DNA of 9,091 bases from Methanobacterium sp. (GCA_003164415.1 PLTK01000083.1:41461-50551); one strand, 5' to 3'; positions 1 through 6,786 are shown, counted from the first letter of the stretch. The notes: a model not told the origin generated them from the letters alone. Made by a program: numbers and translations.

Positions 1-483
1 AACTATCTTGGAGGGATAATGCCCAATTACTCTCTAAACTTCTCAAAGGGCAGCGGTACCATCATAGCACAGTACTATAATTTAATAAGACTGGGAATGG
101 ATGGATATAAAAATATTATGGAAAACATGCAGGAAAATGCGAGTTACCTTGCAGCAAAATTGAATGGATCAACCAAATTTGAAGTCATAAATAAAAGTAT
201 TACATTTCCAATGGTAACAGTGCAACTTCAAAACTGCGATTTTACAGTGTTCCATCTATCAGAAAAATTAAGACAGAAGGGATGGATAGTTCCAGCTTAC
301 ACACTCCCAGCAAATGCTGAAGATATTGCTGTTTTAAGAATGGTTGTTAAGGAAAGTTTCAGTAAAGACATGGTTGAAATGCTCTACTCTGACGTGATGG
401 AAGCAGTTGAAAAACTTGAACAGACAGAAGAAGAGAGACTTGAAAAAATCAATACAAATAAGAATCCTAGTCTCCTGTACTAG
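1..483 (+). CDS. gadB: Glutamate decarboxylase, C-terminal part (5' end outside window)
   Basis: PLP-dependent decarboxylase that converts L-glutamate to 4-aminobutyrate and CO2 in the cytoplasm. The reading frame is open from base 1, giving 160 residues. It begins with NYLGGIMPNYSLNFSKG and continues with IAQYYNLIRLG, which closely follows the E. coli GadB segment NYLGG...NFSRP...IAQYY..LRLG. Further on, LSEKLRQKGWIVPAYTL matches the GadB LSERLRLRGWQVPAFTL region. The PLP-binding lysine lies upstream of the window and cannot be checked. The tail after the last conserved block is rich in Glu and Lys and has no histidine, so the C-terminal His that closes the active site of E. coli GadB at neutral pH is absent. 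The tyrosine decarboxylase MfnA of methanogens is a shorter, different branch and fits less well. The in-frame ATG at 19 is internal, not the start. Confidence 0.9.
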   Translation, partial: NYLGGIMPNYSLNFSKGSGTIIAQYYNLIRLGMDGYKNIMENMQENASYLAAKLNGSTKFEVINKSITFPMVTVQLQNCDFTVFHLSEKLRQKGWIVPAYTLPANAEDIAVLRMVVKESFSKDMVEMLYSDVMEAVEKLEQTEEERLEKINTNKNPSLLY

Positions 484-487
484 GATT
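463..487 (+). terminator. Hairpin across the gadB stop codon, possible terminator
   Basis: The arms AATCCTAG (463-470) and CTAGGATT (480-487) are perfect complements of 8 bp around a 9-nt loop, and the TAG stop lies in the right arm. A T-rich stretch follows at about 490-500. This could end gadB transcription or protect the 3' end of its mRNA. The role is inferred; the inverted repeat is directly visible. Confidence 0.5.
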
Positions 488-589
488 ATAAATTTTTATT
501 TCGCATTAATTCTTCCTTTTCCCCATGTTTTTTTATATAAATCTTGTTTCGATGATTTTGGAAATACTTCCCATAAACTTCTTTATTTT

Positions 590-976
590 TTAAACTGTTG
601 TGAATTTGGTTGAAAAAACTTTTAATCCATTATTTGCCAGATCAGTGATACTGTTTGTATGTAATGTAATTGTATATTTTGTTCCATGTGACAATAGGGA
701 TTTGGGTGTTATATACAACGTTGTTCCTATTATTTTAGCTGTAAATGGTTTTGATATCCCACTAGTATTTTTAAAGTCTGTAACTGCATTTACAGGTATA
801 TTTATGATATAATTTCCAGTTAAATAGTTAGAATTTGGGGTTAGAGTTAAAATATTTCCATTGATATCTGGAATTATAATAAAAGATCCAGATGGTCCTG
901 TAATAGATATATCACTATATATGCTGCCAGATTTAATATGCTCAGTGAAAAAAAAATTAGTGTTTTTTTTTATCAT
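590..976 (-). pseudogene. Relic of a Big_5/SbsA-like Ig-repeat surface protein
   Basis: The 128-residue open stretch looks like pieces of two tandem bacterial-Ig-like domains of the kind found in large Methanobacterium surface proteins. The first piece has the FTEHIKSGS and NILTLTPNSNYLTGNYIINI features and breaks off at AVTDF. A second piece begins at about KNTSGISKPF, continues with TTLYITPKSLLSHGTKY and TITLHTNSITDLANNGL, and ends KFTTV. The linker and start of the second domain, expected between them, are missing, which suggests an internal deletion joining two repeats. No signal peptide is present. The first methionine sits inside what would be a beta strand next to A/T homopolymers, a TAA stop lies four codons upstream in frame, and no ribosome binding site is seen. 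It is most likely debris of a much longer adhesin-like gene. A very short functional Ig protein is possible but unlikely. Confidence 0.7.
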
Positions 977-1044
977 TTCAATAGATTATGGCTGAGTAAG
1001 TCATGTTAAAGAAGAAAAATAGTTAATAGTATGCACGTTAAGAA

Positions 1045-1055
1045 TATATTTATAA
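1045..1055 (+). promoter_or_regulatory. Probable TATA box of the uppP-like gene
   Basis: TATATTTATAA stands about 60-70 bp before the ATG at 1116, so a start of transcription near 1075-1082 would give a leader of about 35-40 nt. Surrounding DNA is also A/T-rich, so this is a best guess. Confidence 0.35.
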
Positions 1056-1115
1056 TTTAATAGAAATTTTAAACAGTGAAATAAAAAAAGTTATTTATAT
1101 TTTTGGTGGTTAATC

Positions 1116-1973
1116 ATGGATATTTTTCAAGCGATAATATTAGGTATAGTTCAAGGTTTAGCTGAGTTTTTACCTATTGCAAGTGCTGGTCAGGTCATAA
1201 TTGTTACACATATATTAAATGTGACATTTCCAAATCAGTCAGGAGCAATTGCATTTAATACTTTACTACACCTTGGTACATTAACGGCGGTTGTGGGTTT
1301 CTTCTGGAGGGACCTTATAAAGATAATAAAGGCCTTTGTAAATAGTTTGTTGAATTTGGTTCAGGGAACATTTATGGACGGTTTGAAGGAAGATGTTCAT
1401 AAAAGATTAGCCTGGCTTCTAATTGTAGGTACAATACCCGTTGCTATAGTTGGTATATTATTTACAAAAGAATTTGAAGCACTTTTTAACAATGTAGTTG
1501 CAGTTGGAATATTCCTTATTATAAATGGTTTCATATTAGTGTTATCTGAACATTTTGCAACACGTGGCGATAAAAAGGTTATGGGATTAACCTTTAAGAA
1601 TTCACTGATTATAGGTGCATTCGAATCATTAGCATTACTTCCAGGTATATCAAGATCTGGTTCGTCAATATCTGCAGGCTTGCTTATTGGATTAGAAAGA
1701 CAATGTGCTGCAAGATATGCATTTTTACTTGCAATACCTGCTATTGCCGGTGCTGTACTTGTTGAATATAAAAATATTGGAGCATTAACAGAAACTAACA
1801 CAGCTTCAATCATAGCAGCATATCTGGCAGTTGTAGTATTCGGTTACCTATCCATAGGACTTTTAATCAGGTTAATAAAAAGTACCAGTTTAAGAGTATT
1901 TGCATACTACTGTTGGATAGTAGGAGCCTTAACATTAATTTTAAGCTATTCATATGGGTTAATCCATTTTTAA
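1116..1973 (+). CDS. uppP: Undecaprenyl-diphosphatase family membrane protein (UppP/BacA)
   Basis: Integral membrane phosphatase family that removes a phosphate from polyprenyl diphosphate, recycling the lipid carrier for cell-wall or glycan synthesis; in methanobacteria this would serve pseudomurein or glycoprotein assembly. The 285-residue protein is full length for the family and strongly hydrophobic, with several membrane segments. Family motif 1 is present as QGLAEFLPIASAGQ (residues 13-26) and motif 2 as PGISRSGSS (176-184) with the key Arg180. Compared with E. coli BacA, the first Glu of motif 1 is Gln13 (allowed in the family), Glu17 and Ser23 are kept, but the His at BacA position 30 is Gln26. 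The final Thr of motif 2 is Ser184. The start is supported by GGTGGT at 1105-1110, 5 nt before the ATG. It may be a functional variant or a paralogue with altered activity; resistance to bacitracin is not implied. Confidence 0.88.
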   Translation: MDIFQAIILGIVQGLAEFLPIASAGQVIIVTHILNVTFPNQSGAIAFNTLLHLGTLTAVVGFFWRDLIKIIKAFVNSLLNLVQGTFMDGLKEDVHKRLAWLLIVGTIPVAIVGILFTKEFEALFNNVVAVGIFLIINGFILVLSEHFATRGDKKVMGLTFKNSLIIGAFESLALLPGISRSGSSISAGLLIGLERQCAARYAFLLAIPAIAGAVLVEYKNIGALTETNTASIIAAYLAVVVFGYLSIGLLIRLIKSTSLRVFAYYCWIVGALTLILSYSYGLIHF

Positions 1974-1992
1974 ATAGTTGAATAATCCATCC

Positions 1993-2011
1993 TTTTTTTA
2001 TATTTTTTTTT
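1993..2011 (+). terminator. Oligo-T terminator after uppP
   Basis: Runs of T7 (1993-1999) and T9 (2003-2011) lie 20-38 bp after the uppP stop, typical of archaeal intrinsic termination, in a convergent intergenic region. Confidence 0.6.
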
Positions 2012-2033
2012 ATATATCCCACATAAATAGGAT

Positions 2034-2048
2034 AAAAAAAACAAAAAA
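2034..2048 (-). terminator. Oligo-T terminator of the PIG-L gene
   Basis: On the - strand this reads T6-G-T8, about 55-70 bp after the deacetylase stop codon. Together with the + strand T-tracts at 1993-2011 it forms a back-to-back terminator between two convergent genes. Confidence 0.5.
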
Positions 2049-2101
2049 CAATAATTTCATACTTCCAAATAAGACATCCATATTTAATGTTAAATTTAAG
2101 A

Positions 2102-3439
2102 TCATCTTATATTAAGAGTGTACCATCCTGCTCTATCAACGTATTGATTGTTGCGCATACTATCAACACTAACCATATACTTTGAGCCGTAGAGTAGATT
2201 TGATGGTATTCCAATAACTATTCCAGACCCCTCAATCTTAACTAGTATCGGATTATTTGAATATACACTGTTAGAGGCCATATCTAAATATTCAGCATGC
2301 CCATGTTGTACCCTAATATCGACCCTGTTAACTCCATAAGCTCCAAAACATCTTACACGGAAATCATAAACTCCGGTCTTGGAAATACCACCCACCGTCT
2401 TCAATGACATCCATGTAGTTGTGTTATCTATTTCAAATCCAACATCTGTAATATCAAATAGGTTAAGATTGCTGAATATTGAGTAATATACCTCAAGAGG
2501 GGGTTTTATCAAGGTATCACCCCTAGGATCTTGGAAGATGGTGGTTGGAAATCCTGAACTTTTAATCATATCAACAGAATCATTGTTCTTTACTACAGTT
2601 ATTTGTTTATTCGCTTCAAACAGGTCATCTTTCCTTACAAATGTTAAAAGATAAGTAGGATCATTATTTAACTGGCTGTGGTAGCTATTAATAGCTTGAT
2701 ACTCAAGTTGTTCATCTGAAGCACTGATAGGGAACACGAACCAACTATCGTATCCTGTCATGAAGTATGGTGGTAAAATATAGGCTTCTGGGAAATAACC
2801 ACGAGGAAATGGCCACACAGAAGAAACATGGACTAAATATGTGTACATTCGACCATTATAGTTTAATTTGTTGGTTGCATATTCAACAAATGAACTTGTA
2901 CCCCAATGGTCCGGATTTGAGTCCTCAGGATTGGGATAAATGATTACGGTGGGTTTGAAATTGGTGATAACCGTTTCAAAATTCTGTTCGAGTGAAACCC
3001 CGTTGTACGGTGCATCCTGTTGATATGCAAAATTTGGGGTGTGGCCGCCATTTATATTTATGGGTTTGTCCCAATTTTCATTGAAAAGAGAATCAACACC
3101 CTGAGTATACTCAAAAAATGTGATGTCACTTGATGGAAGGCCCAATTGATTGGTTGCATTGATACTCTCGTGATATCGTCTCACACCTAGAGAACTGCTA
3201 CCTCCGTTGGTAACAACAACCACATACACAGGGATATTATGTTCTAAACAATATCTTATAACTCCCCCACCACCAATGGTCTCATCATCGGGATGTGGTG
3301 CAACTATAAGCACCCTATCTGAGGAAGTTAAATCGATACCATGATCATATCTAATATCATTATTAGAAGTGTAAGCATAGGCACTTGTTCCAAATATTAG
3401 CACTAGAACTGCAGCTATGAGTATTATCTTCATTTTCAT
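2102..3439 (-). CDS. Secreted PIG-L family deacetylase with C-terminal beta-rich domain
   Basis: Predicted zinc-dependent hydrolase of the GlcNAc-PI de-N-acetylase (PIG-L/LmbE) family, which removes acetyl groups from N-acetylated sugars. With the ATG at 3439 the protein has 445 residues. A signal peptide (MKMKIILIAAVLVLIFGTSAYA) is followed by the metal-binding motif APHPDDE (residues 47-53) and, after a Rossmann-like core, NPDHWGT (175-181), whose Asp-His fits the second metal-site element. The catalytic domain ends near residue 290. The last ~130 residues contain strand-like segments (DITDVGFEID, GVYDFRVRCFG, NPILVKIEG) and no recognised family, possibly a carbohydrate- or wall-binding module. 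An upstream in-frame TTG at 3466 would add nine residues, but they would spoil the signal peptide. The substrate is unknown; an external glycan such as pseudomurein or an S-layer glycan is inferred from export only. Confidence 0.85.
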   Translation of the reverse strand: MKMKIILIAAVLVLIFGTSAYAYTSNNDIRYDHGIDLTSSDRVLIVAPHPDDETIGGGGVIRYCLEHNIPVYVVVVTNGGSSSLGVRRYHESINATNQLGLPSSDITFFEYTQGVDSLFNENWDKPININGGHTPNFAYQQDAPYNGVSLEQNFETVITNFKPTVIIYPNPEDSNPDHWGTSSFVEYATNKLNYNGRMYTYLVHVSSVWPFPRGYFPEAYILPPYFMTGYDSWFVFPISASDEQLEYQAINSYHSQLNNDPTYLLTFVRKDDLFEANKQITVVKNNDSVDMIKSSGFPTTIFQDPRGDTLIKPPLEVYYSIFSNLNLFDITDVGFEIDNTTTWMSLKTVGGISKTGVYDFRVRCFGAYGVNRVDIRVQHGHAEYLDMASNSVYSNNPILVKIEGSGIVIGIPSNLLYGSKYMVSVDSMRNNQYVDRAGWYTLNIR

Positions 3440-3627
3440 TGTTTGATCCGAAATATTTTGTGACAATTATTAAATTCACTTTAAATGTTAAAATTTGATA
3501 AATCCAAGATAAAACATCTGAAATCCTATGTTATTTTGGTGTGATCTATACCATTAAATTTGTATATCCTAAATTTTGTTCATTTAAATATAAATTATTT
3601 ATAATTTAAAAAATTAACTACAGACTT

Positions 3628-3693
3628 AAAAAAAATATATTGAAATAAGTTTTTAGATTCTAATTTTAGAAATAATAATGAGTTCTCATCATT
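3628..3693 (-). terminator. Hairpin plus oligo-T after the 3695-4501 gene
   Basis: Directly after the stop codon the - strand can pair AATGATGAG with CTCATTATT (3693-3685 and 3682-3674), with one G-T pair and a tight loop. About 40 nt further on there is a T8 run (3635-3628). It is probably the transcription end of this gene, placed before the PIG-L promoter region. Confidence 0.4.
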
Positions 3694-3694
3694 T

Positions 3695-4501
3695 TTAATC
3701 GCCTGTATTTTGTTTACTCAAATCTTGGTAATATCTATCAACGTTAGATGTTGCATTAACATAATTATAATCCAATTGTCCAGTATTGTAGAGTGTTTGT
3801 AATTCTGATGAATGTGATAATTCAAACTGCCAATAGGGGCTGTGTAAATATGGGAAAATCAATCCATATATCATATATGTATAAGCCGGTATTAATCCAT
3901 ATGTGTTTGCCATTATCTGGAAGTAAAGTGGGAACCCACATCCTGGATCAATGAATGGACTGTCTGTTCTAACTGTTCCATGCCACACCATAGGTATAGG
4001 GCCTTTTTGTCCGTGTTCCTGAGCAAGAGTTTCAACATGGTTCATCATTGAAGTGTAATTATTGTAAACCACTCCATCAGACATGTATTTATATCTACCA
4101 TCGGGTACACCGAATAAAGCAACTTTAAGAGAATCAAAGAAGTTTATTTGACTAAGACTTTTTGAACCTCCGCCTTGAGTGTCAATATATGCCACTTCAA
4201 TAATATAAGTTCCATTCTGACCTGTAGAACTGGTTGTATTAAGATCCTGTTCGTAACTACGATAGTTGGAACTTCCAGCAAAGTGTACAACCAATGCACA
4301 TTGGGAACCCCTTTCTTGAGCATATTGTGCTAATAGCACAGAGTGTGGATGACCAGGATACATATCGGGATTTTCAACTTTAACAAATGAAAGTCTACCT
4401 AATGGTTGTATTGGTCCATTGGAAACTGTGATATAGGAGTAGCCTATTATCAGGGCCAGAATTGCAATTGCAACCAATCCATAAAGTCTTGTTCTGTTCA
4501 T
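3695..4501 (-). CDS. Membrane-anchored extracellular protein of unknown function
   Basis: Not a family I recognise. The 268-residue product starts with a short charged stretch (MNRTR) and one hydrophobic helix at about 6-24, which acts as a signal anchor or uncleaved signal peptide. The rest is soluble, rich in Tyr, Asn and Ser, and would lie outside the cell. Four N-glycosylation sequons follow the anchor (Asn88, 96, 148, 249) and there are two cysteines (68, 188) that could pair. A conserved-looking core is PMVWHGTVRTDSPFIDPGCG (170-189). The C-terminus NVDRYYQDLSK is repeated in a gene entering at the right edge of the window. The start at 4501 is chosen because GGAGA (4510-4506) lies directly before it; an upstream ATG at 4555 lacks such a site and would put 18 extra residues before the anchor. 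It precedes the secreted deacetylase on the same strand, but 255 bp and a terminator separate them. Confidence 0.75.
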   Translation of the reverse strand: MNRTRLYGLVAIAILALIIGYSYITVSNGPIQPLGRLSFVKVENPDMYPGHPHSVLLAQYAQERGSQCALVVHFAGSSNYRSYEQDLNTTSSTGQNGTYIIEVAYIDTQGGGSKSLSQINFFDSLKVALFGVPDGRYKYMSDGVVYNNYTSMMNHVETLAQEHGQKGPIPMVWHGTVRTDSPFIDPGCGFPLYFQIMANTYGLIPAYTYMIYGLIFPYLHSPYWQFELSHSSELQTLYNTGQLDYNYVNATSNVDRYYQDLSKQNTGD

Positions 4502-4588
4502 TCTTTCTCCACATAAAAAAACTTGATTTAATGGGGTGTGTTTAGTATTTAACATACTTTAATATTTACATTATCTGGTAGTAATTGA

Positions 4589-4613
4589 ATTAATACTTTC
4601 TTAAAGTATTAAT
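4589..4613. repeat. Perfect 11-bp inverted repeat upstream of the anchored-protein gene
   Basis: ATTAATACTTT (4589-4599) and AAAGTATTAAT (4603-4613) are perfect complements separated by CTT. The repeat lies 88-112 bp upstream of the start at 4501 on the - strand, with no gene nearby in the other direction. It could be an operator for a dimeric regulator that blocks or recruits the transcription machinery; no regulator is identified. Confidence 0.5.
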
Positions 4614-5144
4614 ATTCTATAATATGTTCATTAGGTTGGGAATATGGATAAATGTTCCATGAAATGGTGATATTATCATTTAATGTTTAAATACAGATTA
4701 TTCACTAAATAATAAAATAAAATTTATTTCTTATCAAGTAAAATTGAATAGTTTATTATATAAGGTTTACCATTAAAAACAGTGTAAAATCCATCAATTA
4801 TTAGGATTAATAATTAAATAAAATTTAACAACAGATTTCATAATATTGGTAAATTACAACAGTTAAAATAGAGTGATTCTATTAAATATGTTTGGATTTA
4901 TAGAATATCTAATTAATATGTAAATTTTGATATAAATTAAAATAAAAAGTTATTTGAATAAAAAATGTGTCTAGTTGAACATATTTCCACTTTTTTTAAT
5001 TTTTTAAATGAGCTTAAGCATTTAAATTTATAAAAATAAGGAACCAAAATTCTATTGTTAAAAAGAGGTTTTTTTATTCTGTTTTTTCTATAATAGATAG
5101 TTAAAATTCGAAATTTTAAGTATAAATATATTTTGTGAATTTAC
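4614..5144. other. A/T-rich region without recognisable genes
   Basis: About 530 bp between the histone gene and the next - strand gene. It holds stop codons in all frames and only tiny open stretches without ribosome binding sites. Two T-runs on the + strand (T7 and T6 at about 5068-5087) and an inverted repeat, TTAAAATT (5101-5108) with AATTTTAA (5112-5119), are visible. No RNA gene, protein relic or repeat array was recognised. Confidence 0.5.
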
Positions 5145-5163
5145 AAAAAAAAGTTAAAAAAAA
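5145..5163 (-). terminator. Double oligo-T terminator of the histone gene
   Basis: On the - strand two T8 runs (5163-5156 and 5152-5145) separated by AAC follow the histone stop by about 15 nt. Tandem U-runs of this kind are the standard archaeal intrinsic terminator and suit a highly expressed gene. Confidence 0.7.
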
Positions 5164-5177
5164 GAATAAATATTAAG

Positions 5178-5387
5178 CTAGTCTATTTCTTTGACTGCCA
5201 GCTCAATATCTGATGCATTTACGGTTTTTCTTCCAGCGTGTTTAGCAAGTTTTACAGCTTGTCTAGATACAGTTTCTGCCCATTCTTCAAGAACTTTATC
5301 TAGAGCTACTTCTGCATCTTCACTAACTCTCTGTCCACCAGCATTTTTTATTATTCTTCCTATTGGAGCTATTGGTATTTCACCCAT
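5178..5387 (-). CDS. Archaeal histone (HMf family)
   Basis: Small DNA-wrapping protein that dimerises through the histone fold and builds archaeal nucleosomes. The 69-residue product starts MGEIPIAPIGRIIKNAG and contains KLAKHAGRKTVNASDIELAV, near identical in layout to HMfA/HMfB of Methanothermus fervidus. The DNA-contact residues are present: Arg11, Arg20 and the Arg53-Lys54-Thr55 loop. It ends in a short acidic VKEID instead of the basic end of HMfB, and carries Trp36 in helix 2. The start at 5387 is chosen because GGTGAT (5397-5392) sits 4 nt before it; an upstream ATG at 5399 would fall at the expected transcript 5' end and has no ribosome binding site. It is a single gene with its own promoter and terminator. 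Confidence 0.96.
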   Translation of the reverse strand: MGEIPIAPIGRIIKNAGGQRVSEDAEVALDKVLEEWAETVSRQAVKLAKHAGRKTVNASDIELAVKEID

Positions 5388-5420
5388 ATTAATCACCATA
5401 TCATATATTAATACTACATT

Positions 5421-5430
5421 TTATATAAAT
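5421..5430 (-). promoter_or_regulatory. TATA box of the histone gene
   Basis: On the - strand ATTTATATAA fits the archaeal TATA consensus. Transcription would begin about 25 bp downstream near 5398-5402, giving a leader of only about 11-15 nt that still holds the GGTGAT ribosome site. Confidence 0.6.
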
Positions 5431-5845
5431 TTACCTAATCATAGGTGTCTTTTTAGGATATTGACTAATTTTTGATCCTTGAAATACTATTAAAGCCAAA
5501 ATTATTTGAGGGGCATATTTAATACTATTGATAAAATTTAAATTCGATTATAAGAAAAATTTATTAAATTTCATTTAAAAATACCATCAAATATTTTAAA
5601 AAATTAAAAACTGGACAATTTAAAATTATGATATCTAATATTGAAAATAATTAAATCACTAAAATCAGTTTATAGATATTAATTATAAAATTAGAAATAT
5701 TATAATCTCAAAATAGATTTAAACCTTTTAAATTTTTATATTTATTATTAAAATGATAAAATTGTGGCTATTTAATTGTTAGGCATGTTATTTTTATCAT
5801 TTAATCTGTTTGTTTTCAGGTTATTTATTATTCTTTAATAATTCT
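5431..5845. other. A/T-rich region with no recognised gene
   Basis: About 415 bp between the histone promoter and the channel remnant. No open reading frame with a ribosome binding site, no RNA gene and no repeat array could be recognised; the sequence is dominated by short A/T runs. Confidence 0.45.
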
Positions 5846-6116
5846 TTAAATTCTTTTAATTTCGGATTTCATCTCGTTTATTGTTATTTCAATTTTGATT
5901 ATCTTATTTTTCAGTATTTCTTCTTCTGTTTCAATACCCCTCATAAACCCGGAAGAGAAAGTTGCTGTTAAAAGACTGAAAAATACCACACCTAACAATC
6001 ATTAAGATAATACATAATATTCTACCCCCGAATGTTACTGGTAGATCGTTACAATATCCAACAGTTGTGATGGTGTTTAAAGTAGAAATAAATTTGAATT
6101 TAGGATTTAGAATAAG
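5846..6116 (-). pseudogene. Remnant of a potassium-channel gene, frameshifted
   Basis: Reading the - strand from 6116, the frame gives NPKFKFISTLNTITTVGYC and then NDLPVTFGGRILCIILMIV. This matches the pore helix, selectivity filter and start of the last membrane helix of two-transmembrane K+ channels (usual form TITTVGYGD..PVT..GR). At about 5993 one extra A breaks the frame; the next frame continues GVVFFSLLTATFSSGFMRGIE, followed by a Lys/Glu-rich helix ending at the TAA at 5846-5848. Without the shift the first frame meets TGA at 5931-5933. The filter reads Gly-Tyr-Cys-Asn instead of Gly-Tyr-Gly-Asp, and no N-terminal membrane helix or start codon with a ribosome site is found upstream, where a TAA lies at 6117-6119. 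Several independent lesions make it an old, non-functional relic. Homology is judged from motifs by eye. Confidence 0.8.
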
Positions 6117-6196
6117 TTATTAAGAAAAATAAACTACCGATGGAATAGACTACTGTATTTAAGCTTCATAAATGATTAAATTTGGATTTATTAGTA

Positions 6197-6316
6197 TTAA
6201 TTTAGCTCATTTTTTATTTTTGTTTTTTCATCGCACTCTGGACATTCTAGCTCTTCATTTGGATCGTAGAACATTCCACAATACAAACATTTAAACTCAA
6301 TTTTAGTTTCACACAT
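6197..6316 (-). CDS. 39-residue zinc-ribbon (rubredoxin-like) protein
   Basis: A very short gene: MCETKIEFKCLYCGMFYDP, then NEELECPECDEKTKIKNELN. The two knuckles CLYC (residues 10-13) and CPEC (25-28), 11 residues apart, would bind one zinc (or iron) ion. The FKCLYCGMFYDP start resembles rubredoxin, but the ~45-55-residue rubredoxin core between the knuckles is missing, so electron transfer is not assumed. A further cysteine is at position 2. The gene looks real: GGAGG (6329-6325) stands 8 nt before the ATG and an A/T-rich promoter-like stretch lies above it. It may be a small adaptor, a nucleic-acid-binding protein or an isolated zinc-ribbon domain. It sits alone between the channel relic and a long gene-free region. 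Confidence 0.75.
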   Translation of the reverse strand: MCETKIEFKCLYCGMFYDPNEELECPECDEKTKIKNELN

Positions 6317-6350
6317 TATATTGTCCTCCAATATTGATACTAATACTTTG

Positions 6351-6370
6351 TTTAAATATATAATATAATT
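6351..6370 (-). promoter_or_regulatory. Possible TATA element of the zinc-ribbon gene
   Basis: On the - strand the stretch contains TTATATATTTAAA, placed so that transcription would begin near 6330-6340, just before the GGAGG ribosome site. Surrounding DNA is A/T-rich, so the exact box is uncertain. Confidence 0.35.
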
Positions 6371-6720
6371 TATTTGCTAACATAGCTTATAGTTTTCTAT
6401 TTCCCCCATATTTTGTTTATATTTATATAATGATTGAAAATGGTTTATTAATAAAAAATTTGTTAACATATTATTCTCAAAAATTAGATTACCCTTCAAA
6501 TCAACATAATATTTCCATTTGAACTATATAACGACTTTTATTTCAGATTTTTACTATAAATAAAAACTTTATGAAATATTTAAATGCTTTGTTTTGTGTA
6601 TTTTTGTTAATAATCAGTTTAATTTTATATATTTCACATAAAAATGTATAATAATTAAATTTCTAATTAATATTTCATTGTATCTGTTTACTTAAATTGT
6701 TAGTTGTATATAGTAAACAT
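6371..6720. other. A/T-rich intergenic region
   Basis: About 350 bp between the divergently arranged zinc-ribbon gene and the response regulator. It contains only a 30-codon open stretch at 6430 without a ribosome site and no recognisable RNA or repeat array. Confidence 0.45.
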
Positions 6721-6725
6721 ATACA

Positions 6726-6733
6726 TTTATATA
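6726..6733 (+). promoter_or_regulatory. TATA box of the response regulator gene
   Basis: TTTATATA predicts a transcription start near 6755-6760. This places the GTG at 6761 at the very 5' end of the mRNA and favours the ATG at 6803 as the start. A direct repeat of TATATAGTA lies around this box (about 6707 and 6728). Confidence 0.5.
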
Positions 6734-6786
6734 GTATTGTGATCAATGTTAGCTTAGACAGTGAATCGATGCAATAAATATTTGAT

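Noticed and set aside
600..812. 70-codon hydrophobic open frame on the + strand
   Set aside because: It is the complement of the Ig-repeat relic; the hydrophobic look comes from the reverse of A-rich codons.
1397..1813. 138-codon open frame on the - strand inside uppP
   Set aside because: It lies opposite a clear UppP-family gene, has no family resemblance and no ribosome site; it is a shadow of that gene.
4965..5033. 22-codon open frame (starts MCLVEHIST)
   Set aside because: Too short, no ribosome site, T-run-rich; no support for translation.
4614..5144. Possible small RNA in the gap left of the histone gene, with + strand T-runs at 5068-5087 as its end
   Set aside because: A TATA-like TTTATAAA near 5026 would leave only about 15-20 nt of transcript before the T-run, and no conserved structure is visible.
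5191..5475. 94-codon open frame on the + strand over the histone gene
   Set aside because: Antisense to an unmistakable histone coding sequence; the composition follows from the complement of the histone codons.
5476..5845. Searched for CRISPR repeats, tRNA cloverleafs and transposon ends in the long A/T-rich gaps
   Set aside because: No regularly spaced repeats, no GTTCRA-type T-loop with a matching acceptor stem and no terminal inverted repeats with a transposase were seen.
6430..6522. 30-codon open frame beginning next to a TATA-like TTTATATAA
   Set aside because: No ribosome site, no recognisable motif, and the TATA-like sequence touches the ATG so it cannot drive a transcript that includes it. 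Expected by chance in A/T-rich DNA.
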